A DNA stretch of 36,949 nucleotides from an uncultured Chlorobiaceae bacterium (lineage in GTDB: Bacteria; Bacteroidota; Chlorobiia; Chlorobiales; Chlorobiaceae). Of this stretch, positions 1-9,100 are shown piece after piece; position 1 is the first letter of the stretch; the number at the start of each line of letters is the position of its first letter. The DNA is taken from the NCBI GenBank assembly GCA_903865705.1, contig CAIPKT010000057.1, positions 1 to 36,949 of the forward strand, in the 5' to 3' direction. The notes beneath the pieces were generated by a model, which did no database searches, had not been told where the DNA came from, and saw only the letters and a program-made list of their open reading frames with translations. A program made the translations under genes and the position numbers.

Positions 1-1143
1 CAGATATCGGGTATTGCCGGTAATAAGAAGCCCGGCTGAAAGATTAGTGGAAACCATGTCAAAAACATAACTCAAAAAAATCCATGGCAAAATGGACAGC
101 CCAATCCAGTAACGGGGAGGAAGCAGATAAAAGCTTCCGCCGTAATGATACCGGACAAGATCAGGCACAAAAAAGGTGGCTGCAAGCGCCAGGAACATGG
201 TAAAGATGGTGGAAATGCTCAGCACATGCTGGAACAGTCTTTTCGCCTCGGGATCCTTGGCATGCTGCAGAAAAAAAGGTTGCCATGCAAAACGGAAAAC
301 CTGGATAAAAAGCTGCAACACCACGCCGAACGCGGCAATCCTTCCATAAATACCAACAATATCAGAGGCCTGGTAACCCGAGCCATAAATCCTCTGAATC
401 TCTGAGGGCGATATGCGAATCAAAATATTGCGGTCAATAAGATGGATCAGCAGTCCGGCAATCCCGGTAGGCACATAGGGCAGCCCTATGCGAAGCATCG
501 AACGCAGTTTGAGTGTTGAAAAGGAAAACCTGAACTGACGGAACACAGGAATGACCACCAGAAGACTGACCAGAGAACCGAACGCTTGTGAAATAAAAAC
601 ACCGGACAAACCGGCCTGGAGTGGAACAATCAGAATAATGGCACTGACAACAACAGCGATTACCCCGACCACTCTGGCTATAGCAAACTGAAGCGCTTTT
701 CTTTTAAGCCGAAGTTCAGCAAAAGGAATGACCAACATGGTGTCAATCCATAAAATAAGAGCAGCATAGCGGACAAAAAGATAATCTCCGGCAGCAAGCC
801 CTATCGATTCAGCTATGAGCGGGGCAAAGAGAACAATCAAGAGGACAAACAGTGTTGACGTAACAAAGAGAGCGATAAAAGCCGTTGAAAAGAGCTGTTT
901 TTCGTCCCCTTCACGATCTTCCGAATCAGACAAGACCTTGAGATAGGAGGTCTCCAGTCCATACGAAAAAAGAACATTTGCCAAAGCAATATTGGCATAA
1001 ATGATCGTCTGCACCCCATTATCAAACGTCGAAAGTTTGTTGGCATAGAGGGGAACCAACAGATAATTGAGACTGCGGGCCAGTATGGTACTTGAACCGT
1101 AAATAACGGTGTCTTTGAAAAGAAGCTTTAACTTTGAAAACAT
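1..1143 (-). CDS. Polysaccharide flippase (MATE/Wzx-like), 3' end outside window
   Basis: This is an open frame from ATG at 1143 to the window edge (381 codons, no stop). The translation is very hydrophobic, with repeated membrane spans. It begins [20 protein letters not shown] and includes [22 protein letters not shown] and [18 protein letters not shown], the pattern of Wzx/MATE-type lipopolysaccharide O-unit flippases of the MOP superfamily. Such proteins move undecaprenyl-linked sugar units across the inner membrane. Full-length members have about 430-500 residues and 12-14 helices, so roughly the last fifth is missing. The preceding gene ends 25 bp upstream on the same strand, so the two are probably cotranscribed. 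The transported substrate cannot be told from the sequence. Confidence 0.8.
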   Translation of the reverse strand, partial: MFSKLKLLFKDTVIYGSSTILARSLNYLLVPLYANKLSTFDNGVQTIIYANIALANVLFSYGLETSYLKVLSDSEDREGDEKQLFSTAFIALFVTSTLFVLLIVLFAPLIAESIGLAAGDYLFVRYAALILWIDTMLVIPFAELRLKRKALQFAIARVVGVIAVVVSAIILIVPLQAGLSGVFISQAFGSLVSLLVVIPVFRQFRFSFSTLKLRSMLRIGLPYVPTGIAGLLIHLIDRNILIRISPSEIQRIYGSGYQASDIVGIYGRIAAFGVVLQLFIQVFRFAWQPFFLQHAKDPEAKRLFQHVLSISTIFTMFLALAATFFVPDLVRYHYGGSFYLLPPRYWIGLSILPWIFLSYVFDMVSTNLSAGLLITGNTRYL

Positions 1144-1168
1144 GCCGCTAAAAAAATATCAAAAAAAC

Positions 1169-1519
1169 TTAAACTGTATCCTTGTTTGCCGCTCCATTAC
1201 GAGCTTCATTTTCAAGTGCTGCGGCCCGACGCTGGCGTATCGCCTCCTCATCAATCTGAAAGCGACCATCCTTTTGAATAACGGGAATTTTTGATATTAC
1301 CTCATTGAGATGGCGCTGTGCCTCCTTCTGTTGCTCCTTGAGTTTCTCAAGCTCCTCACCATAGAGGCCTACAGGGTTATCCTTGTCGATCATCATGTCT
1401 TTGAACGACTCTATCTGCAGATTCTGCTCTTTTTTCATATATCCCACAAACTTGCGGAAAAGAAAAACGAACAGAAAAAAGACCAGCAGGGAAAAACAAA
1501 GAAGAACGACCCAGCTCAT
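1169..1519 (-). CDS. Small single-span membrane protein with coiled coil
   Basis: The 116-residue product has one N-terminal membrane segment at about residues 3-22, rich in Leu, Val and Phe, followed by a Lys/Glu-rich stretch. Residues about 52-75 (GEELEKLKEQQKEAQRHLNE) look like a coiled coil facing the cytoplasm, and a second charged helix (EEAIRQRRAAALENEAR) lies near the C-terminus. I do not recognise a named family. It lies 25 bp upstream of the flippase on the same strand and probably shares its transcript. A divergent promoter gap of about 120 bp separates it from the isomerase gene. A scaffolding role in the envelope is a guess only. Confidence 0.6.
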   Translation of the reverse strand: MSWVVLLCFSLLVFFLFVFLFRKFVGYMKKEQNLQIESFKDMMIDKDNPVGLYGEELEKLKEQQKEAQRHLNEVISKIPVIQKDGRFQIDEEAIRQRRAAALENEARNGAANKDTV

Positions 1520-1640
1520 GACAAAATGTTTAGTCTTAGTAAAGGAAACTGTATTTCTTCAATTTAGACGATATTACAGTTTATAAAAATAGTAACCAAC
1601 CATCTTTTCGTCATTGAAGCATCCATTCAGCCAGAATACT

Positions 1641-2621
1641 ATGAGTGCACCATCCCAAAACCAGCACATTATTGCGAGCGGAAAAATAATTCTTGAACAG
1701 GAGGCCCGCGCCATTCACCTGATAGCTGAACGGCTTGACGAGCGTTTTTCGGCGGCAGTGGAGCTTTTGGCAGCATGCCGGGGAAAAATCATCATCTCCG
1801 GCATGGGCAAATCAGGCATCATTGCACAAAAAATAGCCGCTACCATGGCCTCGACCGGGTCAACAGCTCTTTTTCTTCATCCGGCAGATGCTGCTCATGG
1901 CGATCTTGGTATTGTTGATCATGATGACATTGTTATCTGTCTGTCGAAAAGCGGTACGACCGAAGAGCTGAACTTTATTATCCCGGCTCTCCGCCAGATC
2001 GGGGCAAAGATAATTGCCATGACAGGCAACCAGCGCTCCTTTCTTGCCCAGAACGCCGATATCACGCTCGATACCGACATAGAAAAGGAAGCCTGCCCCT
2101 ACGATTTGGCGCCGACGACATCAACAACAGCAATGCTTGCCATGGGAGACGCCCTTGCCATTTCCTTGATGCAGCAGAAAAATTTTACCCAGAGAGATTT
2201 TGCCCTGACCCATCCAAAAGGGTCGCTCGGACGACGGCTGACGGTAAAAGTAAGCGACATAATGGCAAAAGGCGAAGCCGTTCCAGTCGTTCCGGAAAGT
2301 GCTTCAGTAACCGATCTTATCCTGGAGATGACCTCAAAGCGATATGGTGTGAGTGCCGTTGTTGACCGCAAAGGCGCTCTCTGCGGCATTTTCACCGACG
2401 GCGATCTGCGTCGCCTGGTACAGAGCGGAAAGGAGTTTTTAAGCCTCAATGCAGGTTTTGTCATGACAGCAAATCCAAAAACAGTGACATCAAGTACCCT
2501 GGCCAAAGAGTGCCTTGATATTCTTGAGACCTGGCGCATCACGCAACTGCTGGTTTGCGACGCTGAACAGCGACCGGTAGGTATGGTCCATATTCATGAC
2601 CTGATTACCCTTGGGCTGTGA
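1641..2621 (+). CDS. kdsD: Arabinose-5-phosphate isomerase (KdsD/KpsF/GutQ family)
   Basis: This enzyme interconverts D-ribulose 5-phosphate and D-arabinose 5-phosphate, the first step towards Kdo of the lipopolysaccharide core. The N-terminal SIS domain carries GKIIISGMGKSG, the ASTGSTALFLHPADAAHGDLG segment and CLSKSGTTEEL. Two CBS domains follow (from about VSDIMAKGEAVPVV and from GFVMTANPKTVTS). Starting at ATG 1641 gives 326 residues, matching the about 328 of E. coli KdsD. An in-frame TTG at 1614 would add nine residues; neither start has a clear Shine-Dalgarno sequence. No other kds gene is adjacent. The divergent membrane-protein/flippase pair upstream fits an envelope-sugar neighbourhood. 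Confidence 0.92.
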   Translation: MSAPSQNQHIIASGKIILEQEARAIHLIAERLDERFSAAVELLAACRGKIIISGMGKSGIIAQKIAATMASTGSTALFLHPADAAHGDLGIVDHDDIVICLSKSGTTEELNFIIPALRQIGAKIIAMTGNQRSFLAQNADITLDTDIEKEACPYDLAPTTSTTAMLAMGDALAISLMQQKNFTQRDFALTHPKGSLGRRLTVKVSDIMAKGEAVPVVPESASVTDLILEMTSKRYGVSAVVDRKGALCGIFTDGDLRRLVQSGKEFLSLNAGFVMTANPKTVTSSTLAKECLDILETWRITQLLVCDAEQRPVGMVHIHDLITLGL

Positions 2622-2703
2622 AAGGATTTGAAAAAAGAAAGGCGCATTTTCATGCGAAAGCCTGTATTCATTAGCTTGCAGGCGTTTTGCATCGGATATT
2701 TGC

Positions 2704-2740
2704 GCCCTGATACAGGGCAAGGACAGGGCAACGGTTGCCC
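2704..2740. other. Two adjacent perfect hairpins
   Basis: GCCCTG-ATA-CAGGGC (2704-2718) is followed seven bases later by GGGCAAC-G-GTTGCCC (2726-2740). Both arms are perfect and neither has a T-run. A third, weaker stem (CGCAT-tttc-ATGCG) lies near 2665. They sit between kdsD and the barrel gene and could end the kdsD transcript or protect an RNA end. Their function is not known. Confidence 0.5.
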
Positions 2741-2833
2741 ATAAACTATTTACAGCCCGCCTTTGTTTAAGTATTTTCTTTAATCAGTTGATGCAGTTGT
2801 GACTTCTTTACAAGAACCATAATTGGAGAAAAA

Positions 2834-3412
2834 ATGAAAAAGAAACTTCTTCTGGCTATGCTTTTTGCAGCCCTTGCTGCATCTCCTGCATACGCGGCTC
2901 CTTATGTCAGTGGCTCGGTTGGGCTTGGAATGGCTGGTGATTTTAAAGAACCAGCACTTGGTAATGTTTACAAAAATGATTCCGGTTTTGCCTTAAACGG
3001 TGCAGTTGGTTACGATTTTGACGGATTCAGGGTTGAAGGCGCAGTCGGGTATCAGGAAAATCAATATTCTGATTCAGACACTCTCGGTACATCACTCTTG
3101 ACTTTTATGGCTAACGGCTATTACGATTTCAATGCAGGCGGAGGGTTTAAGCCGTATGTTATGGCAGGCCTTGGTATTGCCGATCTGAAAGTTGATGATC
3201 AACCTGCTTCTTCAGACCCTTGGCTTGACGATACCTATTTCGTCTGGCAGATCGGTGCAGGTGTAGGTTATGAAGTATCCAGCAACGTCACAATTGATGT
3301 TGGATACCGGTATCTCAAACCTGAAGGTATTGACTGTCCAAACCCACTCCATTTAACCGGTGTAAGTTGGGAGAGCCATAACATTCTTGCCGGAATCCGG
3401 TACAAGTTCTGA
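2834..3412 (+). CDS. Outer-membrane beta-barrel protein (OmpA/opacity-like)
   Basis: The 192-residue precursor has a clear signal peptide (MKKKLLLAMLFAALAASPAYA, cleavage after AYA at about residue 21). After it come alternating amphipathic strands typical of an eight-stranded barrel, such as NGAVGYDFDGFRVEGAVGYQ, FMANGYYDF, VWQIGAGVGYEV and VTIDVGYRYL. It ends in ILAGIRYKF, with the C-terminal aromatic residue recognised by the BAM machinery. A GGAG ribosome-binding site precedes ATG 2834. It has the architecture of the four-gene barrel array at 20446-26643 but is clearly divergent from it and lacks the array's THYVSGFGG start. It is probably an exported structural or small-pore protein; the ligand is unknown. 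Confidence 0.85.
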   Translation: MKKKLLLAMLFAALAASPAYAAPYVSGSVGLGMAGDFKEPALGNVYKNDSGFALNGAVGYDFDGFRVEGAVGYQENQYSDSDTLGTSLLTFMANGYYDFNAGGGFKPYVMAGLGIADLKVDDQPASSDPWLDDTYFVWQIGAGVGYEVSSNVTIDVGYRYLKPEGIDCPNPLHLTGVSWESHNILAGIRYKF

Positions 3413-3471
3413 TAAGCTGGCATAGCATGACCTCATGATTTGCATATTCGGGCGAACCTCGATAGCAAATC

Positions 3472-3528
3472 CCGCTGAGCTTTGAACACTTTTTTTCCTG
3501 AGCGTAAAAGGTGTTCGAAGTTCAGCGG
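3472..3528. repeat. Long imperfect inverted repeat (23-bp arms)
   Basis: The left arm at 3472-3494 (starting CCGCTGAGCTTTGAACAC) pairs with the right arm at 3506-3528 (ending AAGTTCAGCGG) with only a few mismatched or G-T pairs, leaving an 11-base loop. A further short inverted pair GATTTGC/GCAAATC lies just upstream (3437-3443 and 3464-3470). The element separates the barrel gene from the PEP-CTERM relic. It could be the barrel gene's terminator or the end of a lost mobile element; no transposase remains. Confidence 0.55.
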
Positions 3529-3551
3529 AAAACCTGCCATAATTCTTACCT

Positions 3552-3813
3552 GGACCATTGTACTATTCATTCACGCCCATCGGTTTTGTTGGATTTAGTT
3601 CGGACATCCCCTTCTCTTCGATTACTATTATCGATCCAAGCTATCCTACCTTAATTGACAACTTCGCATACAAAACCTCCCCCAACCCCGAACCAGCCTC
3701 AATGCTGCTTCTGGGCACCGGCTTTGCAGCCCTTGCAGGTGCGCGCAAGCTGAAGAAACAGCAGACCGCATAAGAGAAAACTATCGAACACGCGCATAAA
3801 GAGGGGCTGGCCA
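3552..3813 (+). pseudogene. 3' fragment of a PEP-CTERM protein gene
   Basis: The frame ending at 3773 encodes GFVGFSSDIPFSSITIIDPS, then NFAYKTSPNPEP and a full sorting tail (MLLLGTGFAALAGARKLKKQ). It matches residues from about 153 onward of the PEP-CTERM protein at 13174-13845, and nucleotide similarity continues past the stop codon to about 3813. The signal peptide and first two thirds are absent, and no ribosome-binding site precedes the fragment, so it is a truncated duplicate and not a working gene. The tail has drifted more (A for T in PEPAT, F for L) than the two intact tails. From 3814 to 3980 I see no gene or clear signal. Confidence 0.8.
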
Positions 3814-3980
3814 GCAATAGAGTTTGAACAATTTGCGTAAATAATGAGTTCAACTATCAGAGGGTACAGCGTGGGCGTCTAAAAAAGATAAGTTACCAAC
3901 TTACGCCTGTATCTGAATATTGTGTGTACATAGAACCCAAGTTCATATTGACTTGCTAACGACTACTCAATCATCGCACT

Positions 3981-5102
3981 ATGCTGAACGGTGTTTATAA
4001 AAAGCAGCTTGAACGCATCCTTGATGATGCCGATATCAAAATAGGAGGTAATCGGCAGTGGGACATTCATGTCCATAGACCGGAACTTTACCGTCGCGCT
4101 ATAATCCAGGGAAATCTTGGTTTGGGTGAAGCATATATGGAGGGTTGGTGGGACTGTGAGCAGCTTGACGAGTTTTTTTATCGAATTATCAGTTCCAGGG
4201 CAGAGGATAAAGTGTCTCCTCCTGTAATGCTTTTTGGCGAGATGGTCAGCAAGCTCTACAATATGCAGCGTCCTTCAAGAGCCTTCAAGGTGGCAGAAAA
4301 ACATTATAATATTGGCAACGACCTGTTTAAAGCAATGCTGGACAAGCGGATGCTTTACAGTTGCGGCTACTGGAAAGAGGCCCAAAACCTTGAGGATGCA
4401 CAGGAAAAGAAACTTCACCTGATTTTTCAGAAGTTGCAGCTTAAACCTGGAATGAGGGTACTTGATATCGGGTGCGGTTGGGGTGGAGCTGCACAATTTG
4501 CTGCTGAACACTACGGGGTATCGGTGCATGGCGTAACGGTTTCAACTGAACAGGCTGCTATTGCAAGGGAATATTGCTCAGGCCTGCCAGTTACCATCGA
4601 AGTTACAGACTACCGGAAGCTGCAGGGCTCCTTCGACAGGGTCTATTCCATCGGCATGTTCGAGCACGTTGGCGCCAAGAATTATCGGGACTATTTCAAA
4701 ATTGTCCACCAATGCCTGAAAGAGGACGGCTTGACCCTTTTGCACACCATCGGGGGAAACAATTCAACCACCAGTGTTGAACCATGGGCCAACAAATACA
4801 TCTTTCCGAATGCAAATATTCCTTCGGCGAGCCAAATCGCCTCGGGCTATGAAGAGCTCTTTACGCTGGAGGACTGGCATGTTTTCACCCATGACGATTA
4901 CGCCCGGACGCTATTGGCGTGGTATGAGAACATCGAAAACAAGTGGTCATTGCTTCAACCCCGGTACAACAAAGAGTTTCAACGCATGTGGCGATACTAC
5001 CTGCTGAGCTGCACTGGCGGGTTTCGGTCAAGAACGAACCAATTATGGCAAGTGCTGCTTTCGAAAAACGGTATTCAGGAGAGTTTCAGTATTCCGAGAT
5101 AG
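3981..5102 (+). CDS. cfa: Cyclopropane-fatty-acyl-phospholipid synthase
   Basis: The enzyme transfers a methylene group from S-adenosylmethionine to the double bond of unsaturated acyl chains in membrane phospholipids. The 373-residue product is close to E. coli Cfa (382). It has the N-terminal region with GLGEAYMEGWWDC (about 47-59), the YNIGNDLF lipid-site motif (109-116), YSCGYW (126-131), the SAM-binding motif LDIGCGWGG (161-169) and SIGMFEHVG downstream, and the usual C-terminal half ending NQLWQVLLSKNG. The ATG at 3981 gives the family's normal N-terminus, although no strong Shine-Dalgarno is visible. It stands alone, flanked by PEP-CTERM material on both sides. Regulation is not evident. 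Confidence 0.95.
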   Translation: MLNGVYKKQLERILDDADIKIGGNRQWDIHVHRPELYRRAIIQGNLGLGEAYMEGWWDCEQLDEFFYRIISSRAEDKVSPPVMLFGEMVSKLYNMQRPSRAFKVAEKHYNIGNDLFKAMLDKRMLYSCGYWKEAQNLEDAQEKKLHLIFQKLQLKPGMRVLDIGCGWGGAAQFAAEHYGVSVHGVTVSTEQAAIAREYCSGLPVTIEVTDYRKLQGSFDRVYSIGMFEHVGAKNYRDYFKIVHQCLKEDGLTLLHTIGGNNSTTSVEPWANKYIFPNANIPSASQIASGYEELFTLEDWHVFTHDDYARTLLAWYENIENKWSLLQPRYNKEFQRMWRYYLLSCTGGFRSRTNQLWQVLLSKNGIQESFSIPR

Positions 5103-5256
5103 AAGGGTTTGGCTTCATGATAACCTGCCTGCTGAAAGGGCAGCTCTGCGCTACCTTTTTTATCCTTCCGTTCTGGAAAACAGGGGTTCTCCCCCCTTAA
5201 CTCGGATCAATCTCACCCAATTCCATGTAAGCCCTGAGTATGGTTGCCCGGTTTTA

Positions 5257-5517
5257 GCTCCCTTTCTTATGTCCTGCCAGTGCGGGTAGGGTGCATGCTT
5301 GAAGCAAAGTGCTGCTCAATGCGGCAGAAGCAAAGTCCACACTCCAGAGCGGACATTATGATGCATTTTCACGTATTATTATTTTGCTTAATTACAATAA
5401 TTTCACGCCGCAAATTAACTTTAAAGAAATTAGGTCGTCCTAACCCTGATTCATAACGTCGTACAAGAGTAGTACAAATCATAATGTTCTGCGGGATGGT
5501 CTCGATGAACATAACTA
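5257..5517 (+). repeat. PEP-CTERM leader repeat, copy A
   Basis: About 260 bp upstream of the lectin-type PEP-CTERM gene align with 12865-13165 upstream of the second PEP-CTERM gene. The first about 105 bp align without gaps, the middle drifts, and the last block (5430-5480) is nearly identical. Frames through the first block look alike in both copies, but about two thirds of the changed codons are non-synonymous, so I treat it as non-coding. The piece 5103-5256 between cfa and this repeat shows nothing recognisable. Confidence 0.75.
5430..5480 (+). promoter_or_regulatory. Putative operator pair upstream of lectin PEP-CTERM gene
   Basis: TTAGG-tcgt-CCTAA (5430-5443) is a perfect inverted repeat. 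Thirteen bases after it comes CGTCGTACAAGAGTAGTAC (5457-5475), which contains GTAC-n7-GTAC. Both elements and their spacing are kept in the second leader, where only the TTAGG spacer changes. They lie 58 bp before the start codon. I found no convincing sigma-54 (GG-n10-GC) box here. Confidence 0.45.
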
Positions 5518-5537
5518 ATACAACAAAAGGAGAACTG

Positions 5538-6083
5538 ATGAGGAAATTATTGGCAGGGTTGGTAACTGTGATGATGATGCTCGTTATGAATGCGGTAGTT
5601 GCACCGGCTGCTCCGATTATCTGGATTGGTAACGGGCACGGATACGAACTGGTTAGCGGAAATGATTGGTATATAGCCGAGGCATCTGCTATATCCAACG
5701 GCGGGCATCTGGTAACAATAAATGATGCAGCAGAACAAGTTTGGTTGAGTCAAAATTTTAGTCAACCTAATCTTTGGATAGGCTTTAATGACATCGCACA
5801 AGAGGGGAATTGGGTGTGGACAAGTGGCGAGGCCGCGTCATACACCAACTGGATGGTTGGCGAACCCAATAATGCTAATTCCGGCGAGGATGTGGCGGTC
5901 ATGAACTGGGGTGGAAACCAGTGGAATGACCTGCCAGTATCAGGTTGGACAAGTCAGGGTATTGCAGAGTATGCCTCAGCACCCACCCCCGAACCAGCCA
6001 CCATGCTGCTTCTGGGCACCGGCCTTGCCGCCCTTGCAGGAGCACGCAAGCTGAAGAAACAGCAGTTTGCTATTATGATTTAA
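5538..6083 (+). CDS. PEP-CTERM exported protein with C-type lectin domain
   Basis: Starting at ATG 5538, behind a strong AAAGGAGAA site, the product has 181 residues. A signal peptide (MRKLLAGLVTVMMMLVMNAV...) is followed by a C-type lectin-like fold: GGHLVTINDAAEQVWL, LWIGFNDIAQEGNWVWTSGE, TNWMVGEPNN with the EPN sugar-selectivity motif, EDVAVMNWGG, and WND as the calcium/sugar loop. The C-terminus is a PEP-CTERM sorting signal: PTPEPAT, a hydrophobic stretch and RKLKKQQ, here followed by five extra residues (FAIMI). Such proteins are exported, cleaved by an exosortase and delivered to the surface or extracellular matrix; no exosortase gene is in the window. Carbohydrate binding, perhaps to the cell's own polysaccharide, is an inference from the EPN/WND motifs. 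Confidence 0.88.
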   Translation: MRKLLAGLVTVMMMLVMNAVVAPAAPIIWIGNGHGYELVSGNDWYIAEASAISNGGHLVTINDAAEQVWLSQNFSQPNLWIGFNDIAQEGNWVWTSGEAASYTNWMVGEPNNANSGEDVAVMNWGGNQWNDLPVSGWTSQGIAEYASAPTPEPATMLLLGTGLAALAGARKLKKQQFAIMI

Positions 6084-6112
6084 TGGACATATTTTGTTTA
6101 GTTCGTGAGCAA

Positions 6113-6138
6113 CCACCCTTTTTCGGGTGACTGGGTGG
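6113..6138. terminator. Hairpin between convergent genes
   Basis: CCACCC (6113-6118) pairs with GGGTGG (6133-6138), and ACCC-tttttc-GGGT offers an alternative inner stem. The hairpin lies between the stops of the lectin gene and hsdR, so it may end either transcript. The T-run is poor. Confidence 0.4.
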
Positions 6139-6147
6139 TGAATCGCC

Positions 6148-9100
6148 TTACGCGGCGTATACACTGCGCCCTGAACCATAATAGGCATCATAGACATGCT
6201 GGAACACCGCTGTTGATTTCTGCCTGAAGAGCTCCGGAGTGTATGCTCTTGGCAGATGGTCGTCCAGAATCTTGTCAATGGCAACCCTGACCGCTGCACG
6301 CGCTTGTTGCCGTTTCCGCCAATCAAGCACCAATTTGTTGTTCTTGAGTGTCACCAGCAAATCCTTTGCGGTCGCTTTCACCTTCTCCCGGTCAGCATCG
6401 CTCATCTCAATCGGTGGCTTCATCAACAGGTCAAAAAGTGCCAGCTCTTCTTCGGTTAACTGTTCACTCACCCCCCGTTTCTCCTCCTTATTCAGGCTTT
6501 GGGCAAAAGTGACCAGTTGCCGGAAAAACTCTTCGGGATTGAGGCTTCCGGCATTGTAGGCTGCAATCATTTGTTGAAACCGCTCGAGATAATCCATACG
6601 AGTCCGATTGAGTCGAACCATTGCCATCAGCTTTTGCCCTACACTTCCCTTGAGTTTTTCGTTGAGCGTCCGCTTCCTGCTTGTTTTGAACTTTTCAGCC
6701 AGCTTGTCAAAATCAATGGAGCTGAGGTCAATCAAGTGCTCATCGTTATCAGGATCGCTCACCTCTCTGATAACATAGCCTTCTGTTGCAATCGACTGAT
6801 CAAGAAGCGCTTCAACCTGCTCCATCACCTGTGTAATATCGGCAGAGGGAACCAATGCACGAATTTTATCAGCAATGACCTTGATGGGCGATACCTCAAC
6901 AGCAAACTCATGCGCCCGCAGGTCGGGCAGCACCGCCTTGTAAAGCCGCTGGACGGTGTTGGTCAAATCAAGATAACGTCGTTTGACTTCCTCTGACGCA
7001 ATCAGTGCCTCGACGGCATTGTCGAGCAGATCAACACGCGAAAACCCTTCAGCATTCTGGATAGAGGCCAGGTTTACACCCTGTTGTGTACACAGGCTGC
7101 GGGTCTCTTCCAATCCCTGCCGTAATGCAACCACCAATGCGGACTTGTCCTCAACCGGCTTCTTGCCGCAGCCGCCACCCACACCGTAAATAGCCAGAGC
7201 TTTCTCAAGATTGCGGAACACACCGGCATAGTCTACAATCAGACCACTGATCTTGTCAGGAAAAACCCTGTTGGCACGGGCGATAGTCTGCATCAGGGTG
7301 TGGTTGCGCATCGGCTTGTCGAGGTAGAGGGTAGAACAGCTCGGCACATCAAACCCGGTCATCCACATGGCGCAGACAAAAACCAGGCGGAACGGGTCAT
7401 CCGGGTCCTTGAATTTCTTTTCAAGATCCTCGTCTACCATTCGTTTACGGTGCCGTCGGATGTCCAGCCCCTTCTCGTTCATATCGGCTATCTCATTCTG
7501 CCCCTGAGAGACCACCACCGCCATATCGGTCTCTTTCATCCGTGCAATGCGATCGTTGATGTCTCGCCTCTCTGCATCAATACTTCGCATCAGTTCAGCC
7601 TGCAATGAAGCAATCTTCGCCGTCCAATGCTTGTTTACCTTGTCATACATCTTGATGGCTGTCGCCTTGTCGATGCAGATCATCATCCCCTTGCCCTGAA
7701 AGCCGCGTCCGGTGAAATGTTCCACAAGATCTTTTGCTACTCTCTCCAGTCGGTCGTCACGGGTAATCAGGTGATACTCTCGGGCAAACTCCCGCTCAAG
7801 CTTCTTCTCCTGTGCCTCGTCAAGCTCTGCGGCTTCGAGCAGGCGCTCCATATCCTCGTTGAGGTTCTCATTGACCAGTTGCAGCTCAGGGATTCGGTTT
7901 TCATAATAGAGAGGAACTGTTGCTCCATCGGCCACCGACTGCTGGAAGTCATAAACGCTTACGTACTCACCAAAAACCTGCCGGGTTTTCTCTTCCCCAA
8001 TAATCAGCGGAGTTCCTGTAAATGCCAGGAAAGAGGCGTTTGGGAGAGCGGTGCGCATATTCATCGCCAGAGTGTCATACTGGCTGCGGTGAGCTTCGTC
8101 GGTGATGACAATGATGTCTCGACGGTCGGAGAGCATGGGGTGAGCCTCTCCATTTTCGGTGCGGAACTTGTGAATCAACGTGAACACATAGCGGTGATCC
8201 TCCGTCAACAACTGCCGCAGATGCCTGCTGCTTTCGGCTTGGGCGCCATTTTCAGTGACCACACCGGCTGAGGCAAAGTGTTTGTAAATTTGGCCGTCCA
8301 GCTCCTGCCGGTCAGTAACAACAACAAACGTCCAGTTCCCCGGCACCTTGCGCAGTACCTTCTGGGCAAAGAACATCATCGAGATACTTTTTCCACTCCC
8401 TTGCGTGTGCCAGAAGACTCCCAGCTTCCCCTCCCGCTGGCGAATATCGGCAAGAGCTTCCAGCGCATTATTGACACCGAGATACTGGTGATTCTTCGCC
8501 GTCAGCTTGATCAATCCGCCCGGAGCCTCCTGAAAGAGGGTGAAGTTTTCAACCAGGTCAAGAAACCGTGCAGGGTCACAGACTCCGCGCAGCATGGTCT
8601 CCAGCGATACCTGCCCGGCCTCACTTTCACTGCCAATCTTTTTCCAGTCTGCAAAGTGTTCCCACCCGGCAGACAAGGTTCCAAGGCGGCTCTGGCTGCC
8701 ATTGGAGATGATGATGAGCGCATTGGCCCAGAAAAGCTGCGGCACGGTATCCTTGTAGTCGCGCAAATTATCTTTCCAGGCCGCTTCAAGCCGTCGATGG
8801 GTGGCTTTCAGCTCAATGAAGAGCAAAGGCAACCCGTTCACAAAGCCAACCAGATCAGCACGGCGCGTGTGCATTTCACCCGTTACCCAGAACTGCGAAC
8901 AGAGCAGAAAGTCGTTGTTGAGGGCGTTCTCCCAATCAACCACCCGAACCACTTCCACCGTGTCGCCATCTCCATCGGGATCGACTACCGACACCCGGAT
9001 GCCACTTTTGAGCAGAAGGTAGATTTCGCGATTGGCGGCAACCGGAGCCATGCGTGACCGGTCGCGGGTCAGCTCTTCGATGGCCAGGTGGATCGACTCG

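Noticed and set aside
5257-5361. Possible conserved small protein shared by the two PEP-CTERM leaders (frame SLSYV-PVR-G-MLEAKC)
   Set aside because: The frame is open and gap-free in both copies, but roughly two thirds of changed codons alter the amino acid, so there is no sign of purifying selection on a protein; it looks more like a dispersed non-coding repeat.
8278-9057. 259-codon plus-strand frame opposite hsdR
   Set aside because: Antisense to conserved HsdR motifs, no ribosome-binding site and no recognisable family.
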